Origin: Nostocoides sp.
GTDB taxonomy: Bacteria > Actinomycetota > Actinomycetes > Actinomycetales > Dermatophilaceae
Length of the DNA stretch: 64,000 nt
Assembly (NCBI GenBank): GCA_016702415.1
Contig: JADJEA010000001.1
Location: 1,655,001 to 1,719,000 of the forward strand
Reading direction: 5' to 3'
Position 1 is the stretch's first letter, and each line of letters opens with the position of its first letter. The position numbers and the translations under genes were made by a program. The notes under the pieces were generated by a model that had not been told where the DNA came from, made no database searches, and saw only the letters and a list, made by a program, of their open reading frames with translations. Below, piece after piece: positions 29,248-38,865 of this stretch.

Positions 29248-31059
29248 GTGCTGCGCACCCATCACGCCGGCGCCCTGCGGCCCGACGACATCGACCAGAC
29301 CGTCACCCTCACCGGGTGGGTGGCCAAACGGCGCGATCACGGTGGGGTGGCCTTCCTCGATTTGCGCGACGCCAGCGGCATCGTCCAGGTCGTCGCGCGC
29401 GACGAGGTCCTCACCGGGGCGGCGCACGACCTGCGCAACGAGTACTGCGTCCGGGTCGGTGGCCGCGTCGTGGCCCGGTCGGAGCGGAATATCAACCCCG
29501 AGCTGCCCACCGGTGCGATCGAGGTCGTCGCCGAGGTGATCGAGGTGCTCAACCCGAGCGACCCGCTGCCCTTCCAGATCGACGAGCGGGTCAGCGTGGG
29601 GGAGGAGGCCCGGCTGAAGCACCGGTATCTCGACCTGCGCCGTCCCGGTGCGCACTCCGCCGGCACCGGCCTGCGGCTGCGCTCGAAGGTCAACGCTGCC
29701 GCCCGAGCGGTGCTGGCCGAGCGTGATTTCGTCGAGATCGAGACCCCCACCCTCACCCGGTCGACACCCGAGGGGGCCCGGGACTTCGTTGTCCCCGCGC
29801 GACTGTCGCCGGGCTCCTGGTATGCCCTGCCGCAGAGCCCCCAGCTGTTCAAGCAGCTGCTGATGGTCGCCGGGATGGAGCGCTACTACCAGATCGCGCG
29901 CTGCTATCGGGATGAGGACTTCCGGGCCGACCGGCAACCGGAGTTCACCCAACTCGACATCGAGATGAGCTTCGTCACCCAGGACGATGTCATCGAACTC
30001 GGCGAGGCCATCGCCAAGGCGCTGTGGGCCGTCATCGGGGTCGACCTGGCCACCCCCTTCCCCCGGATGACGTATGCCGACGCCCTCGCCCGGTTCGGTA
30101 GCGACAAGCCCGACCTGCGTTTCGGTCTCGAGCTGACCGACTGCACGGGCTATTTCGCCCACACGACCTTCCGGGTCTTCCAGGCGCCCTATGTCGGTGC
30201 CGTCGTCATGCCCGGCGGAGCCGGGCAGCCGCGCAAGGTCCTCGACGGGTGGCAGGAGTTCGCCCGGCAGCGGGGAGCCAAGGGCCTCGCCTATGTCCTT
30301 GTCCTGGATGACGGTTCGCTGGGCGGCCCGGTCGCCAAGAATCTCTCGGCGGCGGAGGCGGCCGGATTGGCGCAGCACGTCGGGGCTACGCCCGGCGACT
30401 GCATCTTCTTCGCGGCCGGGCCCGCGAAGTCGGCCCGGGCCCTGCTCGGGGCGACGCGGCTCGAGATCGCCCGGCGCGGGGACCTGATCCCACCGGACTC
30501 GTGGTCGCTGCTCTGGGTCATCGACGCGCCCCTCTTCGAACCGGCCGACGAGGCGGTCGCAGCGGGGGATGTCGCCGTCGGCGGCGGGACCTGGACCGCG
30601 GTGCACCACGCCTTCACCTCGCCCCAGGACCGCTTCCTCGACGCCCTCGAGAGCGACCCCGGATCGGCCCTGGCCTACGCCTACGACATGGTCTGCAATG
30701 GCAACGAGATCGGGGGCGGCTCGATCCGTATCCACCGCCGCGAGGTTCAGGAGCGCGTCTTCGCCATCATGGGCCTGACGCCGCAGCAGGCGCAGGAGAA
30801 GTTCGGCTTCCTCCTCGACGCCTTCCGCTTCGGTGCCCCTCCGCACGGCGGCATCGCCTTCGGGTGGGACCGGATTGTCATGCTCCTCGGCGGCTATGAC
30901 TCGATCCGCGACGTCATCGCGTTCCCCAAGTCCGGGGGTGGCTACGACCCGCTCACCGAGGCTCCGGCCCCGATCACGCCGGAGCAGCGCAAGGAGGCCG
31001 GGATCGACGCCGTCCCCGCGAGCCCGAGCCAGGCAGGCCCGGAGGATGCCGGCCGGTGA
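29248..31059 (+). CDS. aspS: Aspartyl-tRNA synthetase
   Basis: 603 residues of the bacterial class IIb type. The N-terminal anticodon-binding OB fold (VTLTGWVAKRRDHGGVAFLDLRD) is followed by class II motif 2 (YYQIARCYRDEDFRADRQPEFTQLDIE), the bacteria-specific GAD insertion (about 290-410), and motif 3 (GAPPHGGIAFGWDRIVMLL). GTG 29248 gives the normal N-terminus. Whether the enzyme is discriminating or also charges tRNA-Asn depends on the presence of gatCAB or asnS, which are not in this window. It overlaps the next gene by 4 bp. Confidence 0.96.
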   Translation: MLRTHHAGALRPDDIDQTVTLTGWVAKRRDHGGVAFLDLRDASGIVQVVARDEVLTGAAHDLRNEYCVRVGGRVVARSERNINPELPTGAIEVVAEVIEVLNPSDPLPFQIDERVSVGEEARLKHRYLDLRRPGAHSAGTGLRLRSKVNAAARAVLAERDFVEIETPTLTRSTPEGARDFVVPARLSPGSWYALPQSPQLFKQLLMVAGMERYYQIARCYRDEDFRADRQPEFTQLDIEMSFVTQDDVIELGEAIAKALWAVIGVDLATPFPRMTYADALARFGSDKPDLRFGLELTDCTGYFAHTTFRVFQAPYVGAVVMPGGAGQPRKVLDGWQEFARQRGAKGLAYVLVLDDGSLGGPVAKNLSAAEAAGLAQHVGATPGDCIFFAAGPAKSARALLGATRLEIARRGDLIPPDSWSLLWVIDAPLFEPADEAVAAGDVAVGGGTWTAVHHAFTSPQDRFLDALESDPGSALAYAYDMVCNGNEIGGGSIRIHRREVQERVFAIMGLTPQQAQEKFGFLLDAFRFGAPPHGGIAFGWDRIVMLLGGYDSIRDVIAFPKSGGGYDPLTEAPAPITPEQRKEAGIDAVPASPSQAGPEDAGR

Positions 31060-31538
31060 GCCCGGGCGCGCCCGCGCGGCGCACTCGCACGAGCGCGGGC
31101 TTGCTGCCCATCCACGACGGTCCCGACGGCCTGCTCGTCTTCATCGCCCACCTGGGCGGGCCGCTGTGGGCGCGCAAGGACGCGCGGGCGTGGTCGATCG
31201 TCAAGGGTGAGTTCGATCCCGCCGTCGAGTCGCCGGCCGCTGCCGCCGCCCGCGAGTGGGTCGAGGAAACCGGGACTCCGGTGCCGGACGGGGAGTGGAT
31301 CGACCTCGGGACCGTGCGTCAGTCGGGTGGCAAGACCGTCCAGGGGTATGCCGTGCCCGCCCCCCTCGACCTCGCCCTCGTCACCTCGAGCCCCGTCACG
31401 ATGGAGTGGCCGCCGCGCTCGGGGCGGAGCCTGACCTTCCCGGAGATCGACCGCGCGCAGTGGTGCGATCTGGCGACTGCCCGGGTGCGGTTGATCGCCG
31501 CACAGGTCGCTTTCCTCGACCGGCTCCCGGCGCGGTGA
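31056..31538 (+). CDS. Nudix hydrolase
   Basis: 160 residues. Family pattern: SAGLLPIHDGPDGLLVFIAH, GPLWARKDARAWSIVKGEF, then the box core AAAREWVEETGTPV; between the box Gly and first Glu there is one residue more than the canonical spacing. Substrate unknown; the sequence resembles actinobacterial housecleaning Nudix proteins of about 150-160 residues. GTG 31056 overlaps the aspS stop, and its own stop overlaps the next gene, so the three are probably one transcript. Confidence 0.85.
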   Translation: MSPGAPARRTRTSAGLLPIHDGPDGLLVFIAHLGGPLWARKDARAWSIVKGEFDPAVESPAAAAAREWVEETGTPVPDGEWIDLGTVRQSGGKTVQGYAVPAPLDLALVTSSPVTMEWPPRSGRSLTFPEIDRAQWCDLATARVRLIAAQVAFLDRLPAR

Positions 31539-32422
31539 GCCTGCCCCGCCGCGGGGTCGACCTCGCTGCCCTGCTCGCCCGAATGGACCCGACGCTCGCC
31601 GGCGTCGCCATCAGCGAGATCGGGGAGGGCTGGGACAACCACGCGTATGCCGTGGACGCCCCCGGGCGGCCGCAGCTGGTCCTGCGGGTGTCCAAGCTCC
31701 TCGACGTCGAGGACCGGCGGGAGGTCGCCGGTCGCGATCGGGTGACGTTAGCGTTCATCCGCCGTCACACGGCGGTGGCGACGAACGCCGTGGTCGCGTG
31801 CGACCTGGACGAGGGGGCACTCCTGCTCACGCACGTTCCCGGCGTTCCCGTTGGAGAGGTCGAGCTGCGGGATCCGCGCGGCTTCGGCACCGAGATCGGC
31901 CGGATGCTCGTCGACCTGCATGCCGCCCCCGCGGGGGACCTGGGGCCGGAGTGGGTGGCGGTGGACCCGGAGGGGTGGCTGCGGCATACGGCCGATGAAC
32001 TCGACCGGGTGGGGGACCGGATTCCGGTGGCGGACAGGGCCGCGTTCGCGGCCTTCCTCGCCAGGCCCGCGCCAGCCGCACCCGGGCGAAAGGTGCTCTG
32101 CCACAATGATCTCGGCGAAGACCACCTCCTCGTCGACCCCCGGACGCAGAGGCTGACGGGCATCATCGATGTCAGCGACGCCGTCGTCGGGGACCCGGCC
32201 CGGGACTTCGCTCTCCTGCTCCTCGACCTCGGGGAGGAGACGCTCGCGGGGGCGCTCGCGGCATACGGCCAGGAGGACCCGGGGTTGGCGGCGCGGGCGG
32301 GGTGGTTCGCCGTGCGGGCCGGGCTCGCCGGACTCGCCTGGCGGCTGCGCGCCGAGCAATCCGACGCGACGGCGGCACTGGAGCGGCTGCGGCGGGTCCT
32401 GGGGCGCTGCGGGAGCGCGTGA
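31535..32422 (+). CDS. APH/choline-kinase-fold phosphotransferase
   Basis: 295 residues. The nucleotide lobe begins IGEGWDNHAYAVD; the catalytic loop is VLCHNDLGEDHLLVD and the metal-binding motif is IIDVSDAVVGDPARDFALLL. These place it in the aminoglycoside-phosphotransferase-like superfamily, a group that also phosphorylates sugars, amino alcohols and antibiotics; the substrate cannot be predicted. GTG 31535 overlaps the Nudix stop. Unlike the related gene at 3.0-4.0 kb it is intact. Confidence 0.82.
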   Translation: MSLPRRGVDLAALLARMDPTLAGVAISEIGEGWDNHAYAVDAPGRPQLVLRVSKLLDVEDRREVAGRDRVTLAFIRRHTAVATNAVVACDLDEGALLLTHVPGVPVGEVELRDPRGFGTEIGRMLVDLHAAPAGDLGPEWVAVDPEGWLRHTADELDRVGDRIPVADRAAFAAFLARPAPAAPGRKVLCHNDLGEDHLLVDPRTQRLTGIIDVSDAVVGDPARDFALLLLDLGEETLAGALAAYGQEDPGLAARAGWFAVRAGLAGLAWRLRAEQSDATAALERLRRVLGRCGSA

Positions 32423-32467
32423 CCGCCGTGACGATCGGCTGGTCGACCTCCTCGGGTCGCCCGTGGG

Positions 32468-34705
32468 TCAGCCGACGATCCCCCAGCGGTCATGCCACCG
32501 GCGCAGACGCCGCGGCGCCCACCAATTGAGGGGACCGAGCACCGACATCGTCGCGGGGACGAGCAGCATCCGGACGATCGTGGCGTCGACGGCGATGGCG
32601 ATGGTCAGGGCCACCCCGACTTGTTTCATCACCAAGAGATCGGCCGTGGCGAAGCCCGCGAAGACGATGATCATCAGCAGCGCGGCCGAGGTGATGATGC
32701 GCCCGGAGCGCTGCAGCCCCAGCCGGACGGCGCCGGCGGTCTCGACTCCTTGCTCGTGCAACTCGACGATGCGCGAGAGGAGGAAGACCTCGTAGTCCAT
32801 CGAGAGCCCGAACCCGAACGCGAGCACGAGGACGGGCACGGTGCTCTCGATCGCGCCATTCGAGGTGAAGCGGAGCAGTCCGGAGAGATTGCCCTTCTGG
32901 AAGATCCACACCAGGACGCCGAGGGTCGCCCCGAGGGAGAGGAGATTCATCACGAGCGCTTTGACCGGGACCACGAGTGATCCGGTCATGAGGAAGAGCA
33001 GGACGAGGGTGGCCAGGGCCACCAGCAGTGCCGCCAGGGGCGCCCGAGCCCGGATGACGTCGGTGAAATCGCGCAGGGCGGCGGCCTGCCCGATCGTCCA
33101 GGATTCGAAGGGTGGGCGATCGGCGCGCAGGCTGGCCACGGCGGCCCGCGAGTCCGGTCCGGTCCCGTTGTCTCCGGTCCGTATGCCGAGAGTCACCACC
33201 CCCGGCCCCTGCTGGTAGGGCGGGTCCACCGAGACGACGCCGGGACGGCCCCGGACCTGGACAGCGAAGGCCAACACATCGGCCATCGGCGCTCGGCAGA
33301 CCAGGACGACCTGCGCCCCGACGAGATAGGGGTAGTGACGGGAGAGGTCCTCGAAGAACACCCGCTCGGGGGTCCCCCGGGGGAGCAGCCCTCCTCCCGA
33401 TGAGGTCGTGGCCATGCGCGCGGCCGGCAGCGCGAGGAGCAGCAGCAGGGTGGTGATGACGGTGACGGCGACCCACGGAATCCGTTGCACGACATGGGCA
33501 AGCCGTTCGAAGATGCCGACATCGGGGGAGGACTCCGGGCGATTGCGCAGCACCCGTCGAGCGCCGGCGACACATGCGGCCGGGGCCAGGGTGAGGCCGA
33601 CCGCCATGGCGAGAAGGACCACGCAGACACCCGCAGCACTCAGGGCCCGAATGAACGGGATGTCGAAGACCATCAGTCCGGCCAGCGAAATGGTGACGAT
33701 GAGGCCGGAGAACACCACCGTTCGTCCCGCCCGGTGGAGGGTCTGCGCGCAGGCCGCGACGATGTCCTCGCGAGTCAGGTCGGCCGGGGCGATGCCGGGG
33801 TTGGCCCGGCCGATCTCCTCCCGGAAGCGGCTGACGACCAAGAGCCCGTAATCGATGCACAGCCCGAGGCCGAGCACCGTGACAACGTTGACGACCGAGG
33901 CGTCCAGGGGCAGGACATAGGAGAACCCCAGGAGGAGGATCAGCGCCCCGCCGATGGAGGCCACGGCCCCGGCGATGGGGATCGCCGCAGCCACCAGGCC
34001 GCCGAAGACGACGATCATGACGACGAAGCTGATCGGCAGGGCGATGCCCTCGCCGCGCTGGCCGTCCGTCTTGACCTGGGCGACGATGCGATCGACCAAC
34101 GGCCGCACCCCGCCACGCTGCGAACCGGTCGCGCCGCTCTCGCGCAGGAACCGGTCGAAAACGACGTCGGCCGCGCGGCTGGAGGTGGCCTGAGTCGCGC
34201 GGGGGAGGCCGATGTCGAATGCGACGACGATGGCGATACCGGGTCGCGGGCTTCCTTGGGCGAGAAAGGGAAATGCGCCGCGGGAGAGGGGTCCGGCGGG
34301 CACCGTGAAAGGGCTGGCCACGCTGGAGACCCCGGGAATCTCGCGCAGGTCGCGCGCGGCTCTCCGTCCGGCGGCGCGCGTGTGCGGGTCGGTGACGTCC
34401 ACCCCCGAGGCCAGCAGCGTATAGATCTGATGACTCGGCCGGGCGAACCTGCCGAGCACCTCGCGCCCGGCCTGGTTCTCGCCCGTGACCTGGATGTCGC
34501 CGGCGTCGAGCCGTTGGAAGAGACCGGAATTGCCGAAGGCACCCAGCGCGGTCGCGAAGCTGAGGACGATCAGGGTCAGCCAGGTGAGGAGGACCTGTCG
34601 AGGATGGCGGGCGACCCAGCTGCCCCATCGGCGCAGCCCACCTCGCTCGGGCGGCCCGCCCGCGGGGGTCGGGCTGGCGGGGCCGGGGTCCGCGGGTGCC
34701 GCCAT
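32468..34705 (-). CDS. MMPL/RND-family membrane transporter
   Basis: 745 residues. Two copies of the RND half: each has one helix, a large extracytoplasmic loop, then a block of helices. The first half includes WVARHPRQVLLTWLTLIVLSF and LGLGLCIDYGLLVVSRFREE; the second LVLAFGFGLSMDYEVFLLSRIVE. The aspartates in IDYG and MDYE are the proton-relay positions of MMPL proteins. Members export lipids, siderophores or drugs; the cargo is unknown. The start is ATG 34705, only 62 bp from the divergent DUF480 gene, so the two promoters share a short intergenic region. Confidence 0.88.
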   Translation of the reverse strand: MAAPADPGPASPTPAGGPPERGGLRRWGSWVARHPRQVLLTWLTLIVLSFATALGAFGNSGLFQRLDAGDIQVTGENQAGREVLGRFARPSHQIYTLLASGVDVTDPHTRAAGRRAARDLREIPGVSSVASPFTVPAGPLSRGAFPFLAQGSPRPGIAIVVAFDIGLPRATQATSSRAADVVFDRFLRESGATGSQRGGVRPLVDRIVAQVKTDGQRGEGIALPISFVVMIVVFGGLVAAAIPIAGAVASIGGALILLLGFSYVLPLDASVVNVVTVLGLGLCIDYGLLVVSRFREEIGRANPGIAPADLTREDIVAACAQTLHRAGRTVVFSGLIVTISLAGLMVFDIPFIRALSAAGVCVVLLAMAVGLTLAPAACVAGARRVLRNRPESSPDVGIFERLAHVVQRIPWVAVTVITTLLLLLALPAARMATTSSGGGLLPRGTPERVFFEDLSRHYPYLVGAQVVLVCRAPMADVLAFAVQVRGRPGVVSVDPPYQQGPGVVTLGIRTGDNGTGPDSRAAVASLRADRPPFESWTIGQAAALRDFTDVIRARAPLAALLVALATLVLLFLMTGSLVVPVKALVMNLLSLGATLGVLVWIFQKGNLSGLLRFTSNGAIESTVPVLVLAFGFGLSMDYEVFLLSRIVELHEQGVETAGAVRLGLQRSGRIITSAALLMIIVFAGFATADLLVMKQVGVALTIAIAVDATIVRMLLVPATMSVLGPLNWWAPRRLRRWHDRWGIVG

Positions 34706-34767
34706 ACCCTCAGCCTGCCATGTCGACCGGAGGTCGCCGGGGGTCGCCGGCGAGCTATCGTCGGACC

Positions 34768-35982
34768 ATGCCCGACCTGCCCCTGCTCGAGCCCGCCGAC
34801 CAGCGCGTCCTGGGCGCGCTGATGGAGAAGCAGGTCACCGTCCCGGCGAGTTATCCGTTGTCGCTCAACGCCTTGCACACCGCGTGCAATCAGGCGACCA
34901 GCCGGGAACCGGTGACGGACTACCCCGCGAGCGAGGTCGAGGCGATCGCCCGCCGGCTGAAGGAGCGGGGGTTGTTGCGGACGGTCTGGGCCGGCGGGGG
35001 CTCGCGGGTGCTGCGCTATCACCAGCTCCTCGACGAGGTGCTCGACCTGGACGTCGACGAGAAGGCGCTGATCACTGTGTTGTTGCTGCGGGGGGCGCAG
35101 GCACCTGGGGAGCTGAAGACGCGGACCGAACGACTCCATCCGTTCCGGGATCGCGAGCAGGTCGAGGCATGCCTTGCCGGGCTCGCCGCCCGGGCCGAGC
35201 CCTTGGTCCGGCAGCTGGCACGGCGACCCGGGCAGCACGACCAGCGGTGGATTCACCTCCTCGGGCCGGTTCCCGGTGATCTCGGGCCGGAGCCCACTGC
35301 GGAGGTCGACCGCGATAGCGTCCTCGCGGACGGGGCCGGGGCGCGGGATGTGCGGGTGCGCGCGGCATACGACGCCTGCGCGGTGGGGTATGCCGATGCC
35401 CTCACCGACGACCTCGACACCAAACCCTTCGACCGCTGGCTGATTGCCGAGGTGGCCGCCGCGGCCACCGGTCCGATCCTGGATGTCGGGACTGGCCCGG
35501 GCCAGGTCGCCGCCGCATTGGCCGCCGCCGGGGCTGAGGTGACCGCCCTCGATCTCTCGCCGGCGATGGTCGAACAGGCCCGGCTGCGCCACCCCGGTCT
35601 CGTCGTCGAGGTCGGTGACTTCACGCGCGTCCTACGCCCGCCGCACGCCCCGGCCTGGGGGGCAATCACCGCGTGGAATGCGTTCGTCCACGTGAGCGAT
35701 TCCGAACTGCCGCAGGTGCTTTCGGCGCTCGGTCGGGTGCTGGACCCCACCGCGCCGCTCGCTTTCTGCGTCTGGGTGGGGGAGGAGATTCGGCATACGG
35801 ACCAGTGGTATGGCGCGGCCGTGGACGTCGACATCGTCTTCCACGACCCGGGGCGGGTGCTGGCGGCCGTCGAGGCGGCGGGGTTCGGCCAGGTCCAGTG
35901 GTATCTCCGCTCGGCGCTGCCCGGGGAGACCGCCGCCCAGCATCTCTATGTCGTCGCCCGCAGGATGGCCGCGGCCGGCTGA
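34768..35982 (+). CDS. DUF480 (YceH-like) protein fused to a SAM-dependent methyltransferase
   Basis: 404 residues. About 1-170 is the DUF480 double winged-helix domain (LLEPADQRVLGALMEKQVTVP, LSLNALHTACNQATSREPV and the LKTRTERLHPF block). About 205-400 is a class I methyltransferase with motif I ILDVGTGPGQVAAALAAAGA and post-motif LDLSPAMVEQARLRHPGL, and a FCVWVGEE strand. I chose ATG 34768 because the family starts at this point; the longer frame from 34696 runs into the divergent promoter region. Which molecule is methylated is unknown. The protein may be a DNA- or RNA-binding methyltransferase, but that is inference from the winged helices only. Confidence 0.82.
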   Translation: MPDLPLLEPADQRVLGALMEKQVTVPASYPLSLNALHTACNQATSREPVTDYPASEVEAIARRLKERGLLRTVWAGGGSRVLRYHQLLDEVLDLDVDEKALITVLLLRGAQAPGELKTRTERLHPFRDREQVEACLAGLAARAEPLVRQLARRPGQHDQRWIHLLGPVPGDLGPEPTAEVDRDSVLADGAGARDVRVRAAYDACAVGYADALTDDLDTKPFDRWLIAEVAAAATGPILDVGTGPGQVAAALAAAGAEVTALDLSPAMVEQARLRHPGLVVEVGDFTRVLRPPHAPAWGAITAWNAFVHVSDSELPQVLSALGRVLDPTAPLAFCVWVGEEIRHTDQWYGAAVDVDIVFHDPGRVLAAVEAAGFGQVQWYLRSALPGETAAQHLYVVARRMAAAG

Positions 35983-36018
35983 CCCGGTCGTGCGGCCATC
36001 CACGGTTAGGCTGCCCGC

Positions 36019-37395
36019 GTGGCGATCCCGGACCTCTTCGCGTCGGCGGGCGACGGGCCGGACCCGGCCGCGAGCCTGCGGCCGTTGGCGGTGCGCATGC
36101 GCCCACGCTCCCTCGAACAGGTGCGCGGGCAGTCCGATGTGCTCAAGACCGGGTCGCCGCTGCGCCGGCTCATCGAGGGCAGCGGGGGTCGGGCGGGCCC
36201 GGTCTCGGCGATCCTCTGGGGGCCACCCGGGACGGGCAAGACGACGCTGGCCCACCTCGTGGCGAGTTCCGCGGGACGCGAGTTCGTCGAGCTGTCGGCG
36301 GTGACGGCCGGGGTCAAGGACGTCCGCGCGGCGATGGACCAAGCCGAACGGAGCCGGTCGCTCTATGGCCGCCAGACGGTGCTCTTCCTCGATGAGATCC
36401 ACCGCTTCACCAAGGCCCAGCAGGACGCCCTCCTGCCGGGCGTCGAGAACCGTCAGGTCGTCCTGGTGGCCGCGACCACGGAGAACCCGTCGTTCTCGGT
36501 GATCGCGCCGCTGCTCTCCCGATCCGTCTTGATCACCCTGACCTCGTTGAGCGACACCGACATTGGGGAGGTCGTCGATGCCGCGCTCGCGGCACCGGAG
36601 GGGTTGGACTCGGCATACGACCTCGATGGCGACGCCCGCGACCACCTGGTGCGGATCAGCGGCGGCGACGCGCGGCGGGCCCTGACGGCGCTGGAGGCGG
36701 CGGCCGGGGTCGCCGACGACGTCCGTGGGGTCCGGGGGGAAGACACGCCGACGACGATCACGCTCGCTCACGTGGAGCAGGCGATGTCGCGGGCGGCGGT
36801 GAGATACGACCGGAGCGGCGACCAGCACTACGACGTCGCGTCGGCGCTGATCAAGTCGATGCGTGGCAGCGACGTCGATGCGGCATTGCACTATCTCGCG
36901 CGGATGCTGGAGGCGGGGGAGGACCCGCGGTTCATCGCGCGGCGGATCGTCATCGCAGCGAGCGAGGACGTCGGGATGGCCGACCCCACCGCGCTGCAGA
37001 CGGCCGTCGCCGCGCTGCATGCGGTCGCGCAGATCGGGATGCCCGAGGCGCGGATCATCCTCGCGCAGGCCGTGGTCCACAATGCGCTGGCACCCAAGTC
37101 CAATGCCGCCTATCGCGGGATCGACGCGGCGATCGCCGATATCCGGGCGGGGAAGGGCGGCGCCGTCCCCACTCACCTGCGTGGGACGGGGTATGCCGGT
37201 GCCGCCCGCCTCGGGCATGGCGAGGGCTACGTCTATGCTCACGACGAGCCGGATGCCGTTGCCGCGCAGCAATATCTCCCCGACGACCTGGTCGGCCGCA
37301 CGGACTACTACCAGCCCACCGACCGGGGATTCGAAGCCCGGCTCCAGACGCGCTGGGCCTGGTTGCGCGAGCGGCTCGGCCGGTCCTCGTCCTGA
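36019..37395 (+). CDS. rarA: Replication-associated recombination protein RarA (MgsA)
   Basis: 458 residues of a AAA+ clamp-loader-like ATPase that acts at stalled replication forks. N-terminal PLAVRMRPRSLEQVRGQSDVL; Walker A GPPGTGKTTLAHL; Walker B VLFLDEIHRFTKAQQDALLP; sensor 1 VAATTENPSF; C-terminal tetramerization region (YDVASALIKSMRGSDVDAAL, then PDDLVGRTDYYQPTDRGFE). Full length with intact motifs. Often found next to alaS in actinobacteria, which is 2.6 kb downstream here. Confidence 0.93.
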   Translation: MAIPDLFASAGDGPDPAASLRPLAVRMRPRSLEQVRGQSDVLKTGSPLRRLIEGSGGRAGPVSAILWGPPGTGKTTLAHLVASSAGREFVELSAVTAGVKDVRAAMDQAERSRSLYGRQTVLFLDEIHRFTKAQQDALLPGVENRQVVLVAATTENPSFSVIAPLLSRSVLITLTSLSDTDIGEVVDAALAAPEGLDSAYDLDGDARDHLVRISGGDARRALTALEAAAGVADDVRGVRGEDTPTTITLAHVEQAMSRAAVRYDRSGDQHYDVASALIKSMRGSDVDAALHYLARMLEAGEDPRFIARRIVIAASEDVGMADPTALQTAVAALHAVAQIGMPEARIILAQAVVHNALAPKSNAAYRGIDAAIADIRAGKGGAVPTHLRGTGYAGAARLGHGEGYVYAHDEPDAVAAQQYLPDDLVGRTDYYQPTDRGFEARLQTRWAWLRERLGRSSS

Positions 37396-37505
37396 CCCCA
37401 TTGGGCGTGACCGGCTCGTTCGGGAGGCAACCTGCGGCGGCCCTCGCGCGTCGGTACTCTCGTGGGGCCGGGGGGCCCGAAGGACGCTGAACGAGGAGGA
37501 CACCC

Positions 37506-38352
37506 ATGCGGGCGACGGGACGGATCAGAGCCGGGATGCGAGCGGGGCTCGGCCGGGGATTCCTGGCGCTGGGACTCGGCGCGCTCGCCCTGGTGACGGC
37601 GGCGGCGCCGGCGCAAGCGCAGCGGCCGGACCCGGCATACCGTCTCCCCGGACTCGTGGGTCCCGAAAACCCAGCCCCGCCAGCGGGTCTCGGGGCGCGG
37701 GCGACCAAGCCCGACCCGCGGGTGAAGGAGGCCCAGGCCATCCTGACCAGCTTCGGAATCCCCACCGGCGATGTCGACGGCCACTTTGGGCCCGAGACGG
37801 GACGAGGGTTGTGCGCCTTCCGGCGGATCGCCGGCCTGCCCCTCTCGCGCGGGCCGCTGGACGCCAAGACGCTGACGGCGCTGCGCACATACGACCGGAC
37901 CTATCCGACGCTGCGGGACATCCCGGCCCGGGAGTACCTCGGCAAGAGCACCTATCTCCTGGCCCATCAGACCTGCCAAGTGCTCTTCTATGTCGAGGGG
38001 AGCCCACTATCGCCGGGTCTTTGCCACCTCGACCGGGATGAGCGGTCACCGGACCCCGAATGGGTCGTACAGTCTGGGGCCGACGCAGAAGGGGTGGTAT
38101 TGCAGCACGCTCTACCCGGACGGCTGCACGTATCACACCGAAGGGTGGTTCGCGTCGATCTCGAACTACGGCAATATGTATAACCCGCGTCAGGTCGTCG
38201 GCGACATCTTCCTGCACGGGTCGATGAGCGTCCCGCCGTATCCGGCCAGCCATGGGTGCATCCGGGTGCGGGTCATCGACGCCGACTGGCTCTATAAGTA
38301 TGTCGGTGTCGGCGTGCGCACCCCGGTGTTCGTCACCGGAACTTCCTTCTAG
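37506..38352 (+). pseudogene. Peptidoglycan-binding L,D-transpeptidase, split by one frameshift
   Basis: A secreted cell-wall cross-linking enzyme. Frame one (ATG 37506): signal peptide about 1-40 (hydrophobic FLALGLGALALVTAAAPAQAQ), then a PGRP-type repeat (VKEAQAILTSFGIPTGDVDG, HFGPETGRGLCAFRR). After QVLFYVEG near 37998 the frame must move by one base to give AHYRRVFATSTGMSGHRTPNG and the YkuD active site SHGCIRVR near 38250. The break is in a run of four G; dropping one G gives a protein of 281 residues. All catalytic residues are intact, so an assembly indel is as likely as a real mutation. Confidence 0.8.
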
Positions 38353-38368
38353 GACAAGGATATTCGGT

Positions 38369-38794
38369 ATGCCGACCCCTCCCCGCATCCGCCAGGTCGT
38401 CCTGGACTGCGAGTCGCCACGGGCGCTGGCGGAGTTCTACCGCGGGGTGTTTCCGGGACTGGCCTACCGCCCCGGCGACGAGCCTCCCGGCCCGGGCCAG
38501 CCCGACCCCGTGGGCGAGGACTGGCTGGTCCTGCGGGGCGACGGCTTCGGCCTGGCGTTTCAGGCCGTCGCGGTCCAGCCCCGGTCGACGTGGCCGGACC
38601 AGACGGTGCCGCAACAGCTTCACCTCGACGCCACCGTCGGCGACCGCGCGTCCCTTGAGGCCGCCCGCGCTGAGGTCCTGCGCCTCGGCGGAACGGAACT
38701 GCTGCTGGACCGGATCGACGACCCGGAAGAGGCGCTGGTTGTCTTCGCCGATCCGGCTGGGCATCCCTTCTGCATCTTCGTGGCCGACGGCTGA
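38369..38794 (+). CDS. VOC (glyoxalase/bleomycin-resistance fold) protein
   Basis: 141 residues, one VOC module of the actinobacterial type: RIRQVVLDCESPRALAEFYRG, an insertion with WLVLRGDGFGLAFQ, QQLHLDATVGDRASLEAARAE and VVFADPAGHPFCIFV. These fold motifs carry no reliable substrate information; members range from metal-dependent enzymes to binding proteins. ATG 38369 follows AGGACAAGGAT. Confidence 0.85.
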   Translation: MPTPPRIRQVVLDCESPRALAEFYRGVFPGLAYRPGDEPPGPGQPDPVGEDWLVLRGDGFGLAFQAVAVQPRSTWPDQTVPQQLHLDATVGDRASLEAARAEVLRLGGTELLLDRIDDPEEALVVFADPAGHPFCIFVADG

Positions 38795-38865
38795 CCACGC
38801 CAGGGGCTCACCGTGAGCCTGGAGTGACACTTGAGCTCAGAATTCGGAACCTGATCCCGGATTCA

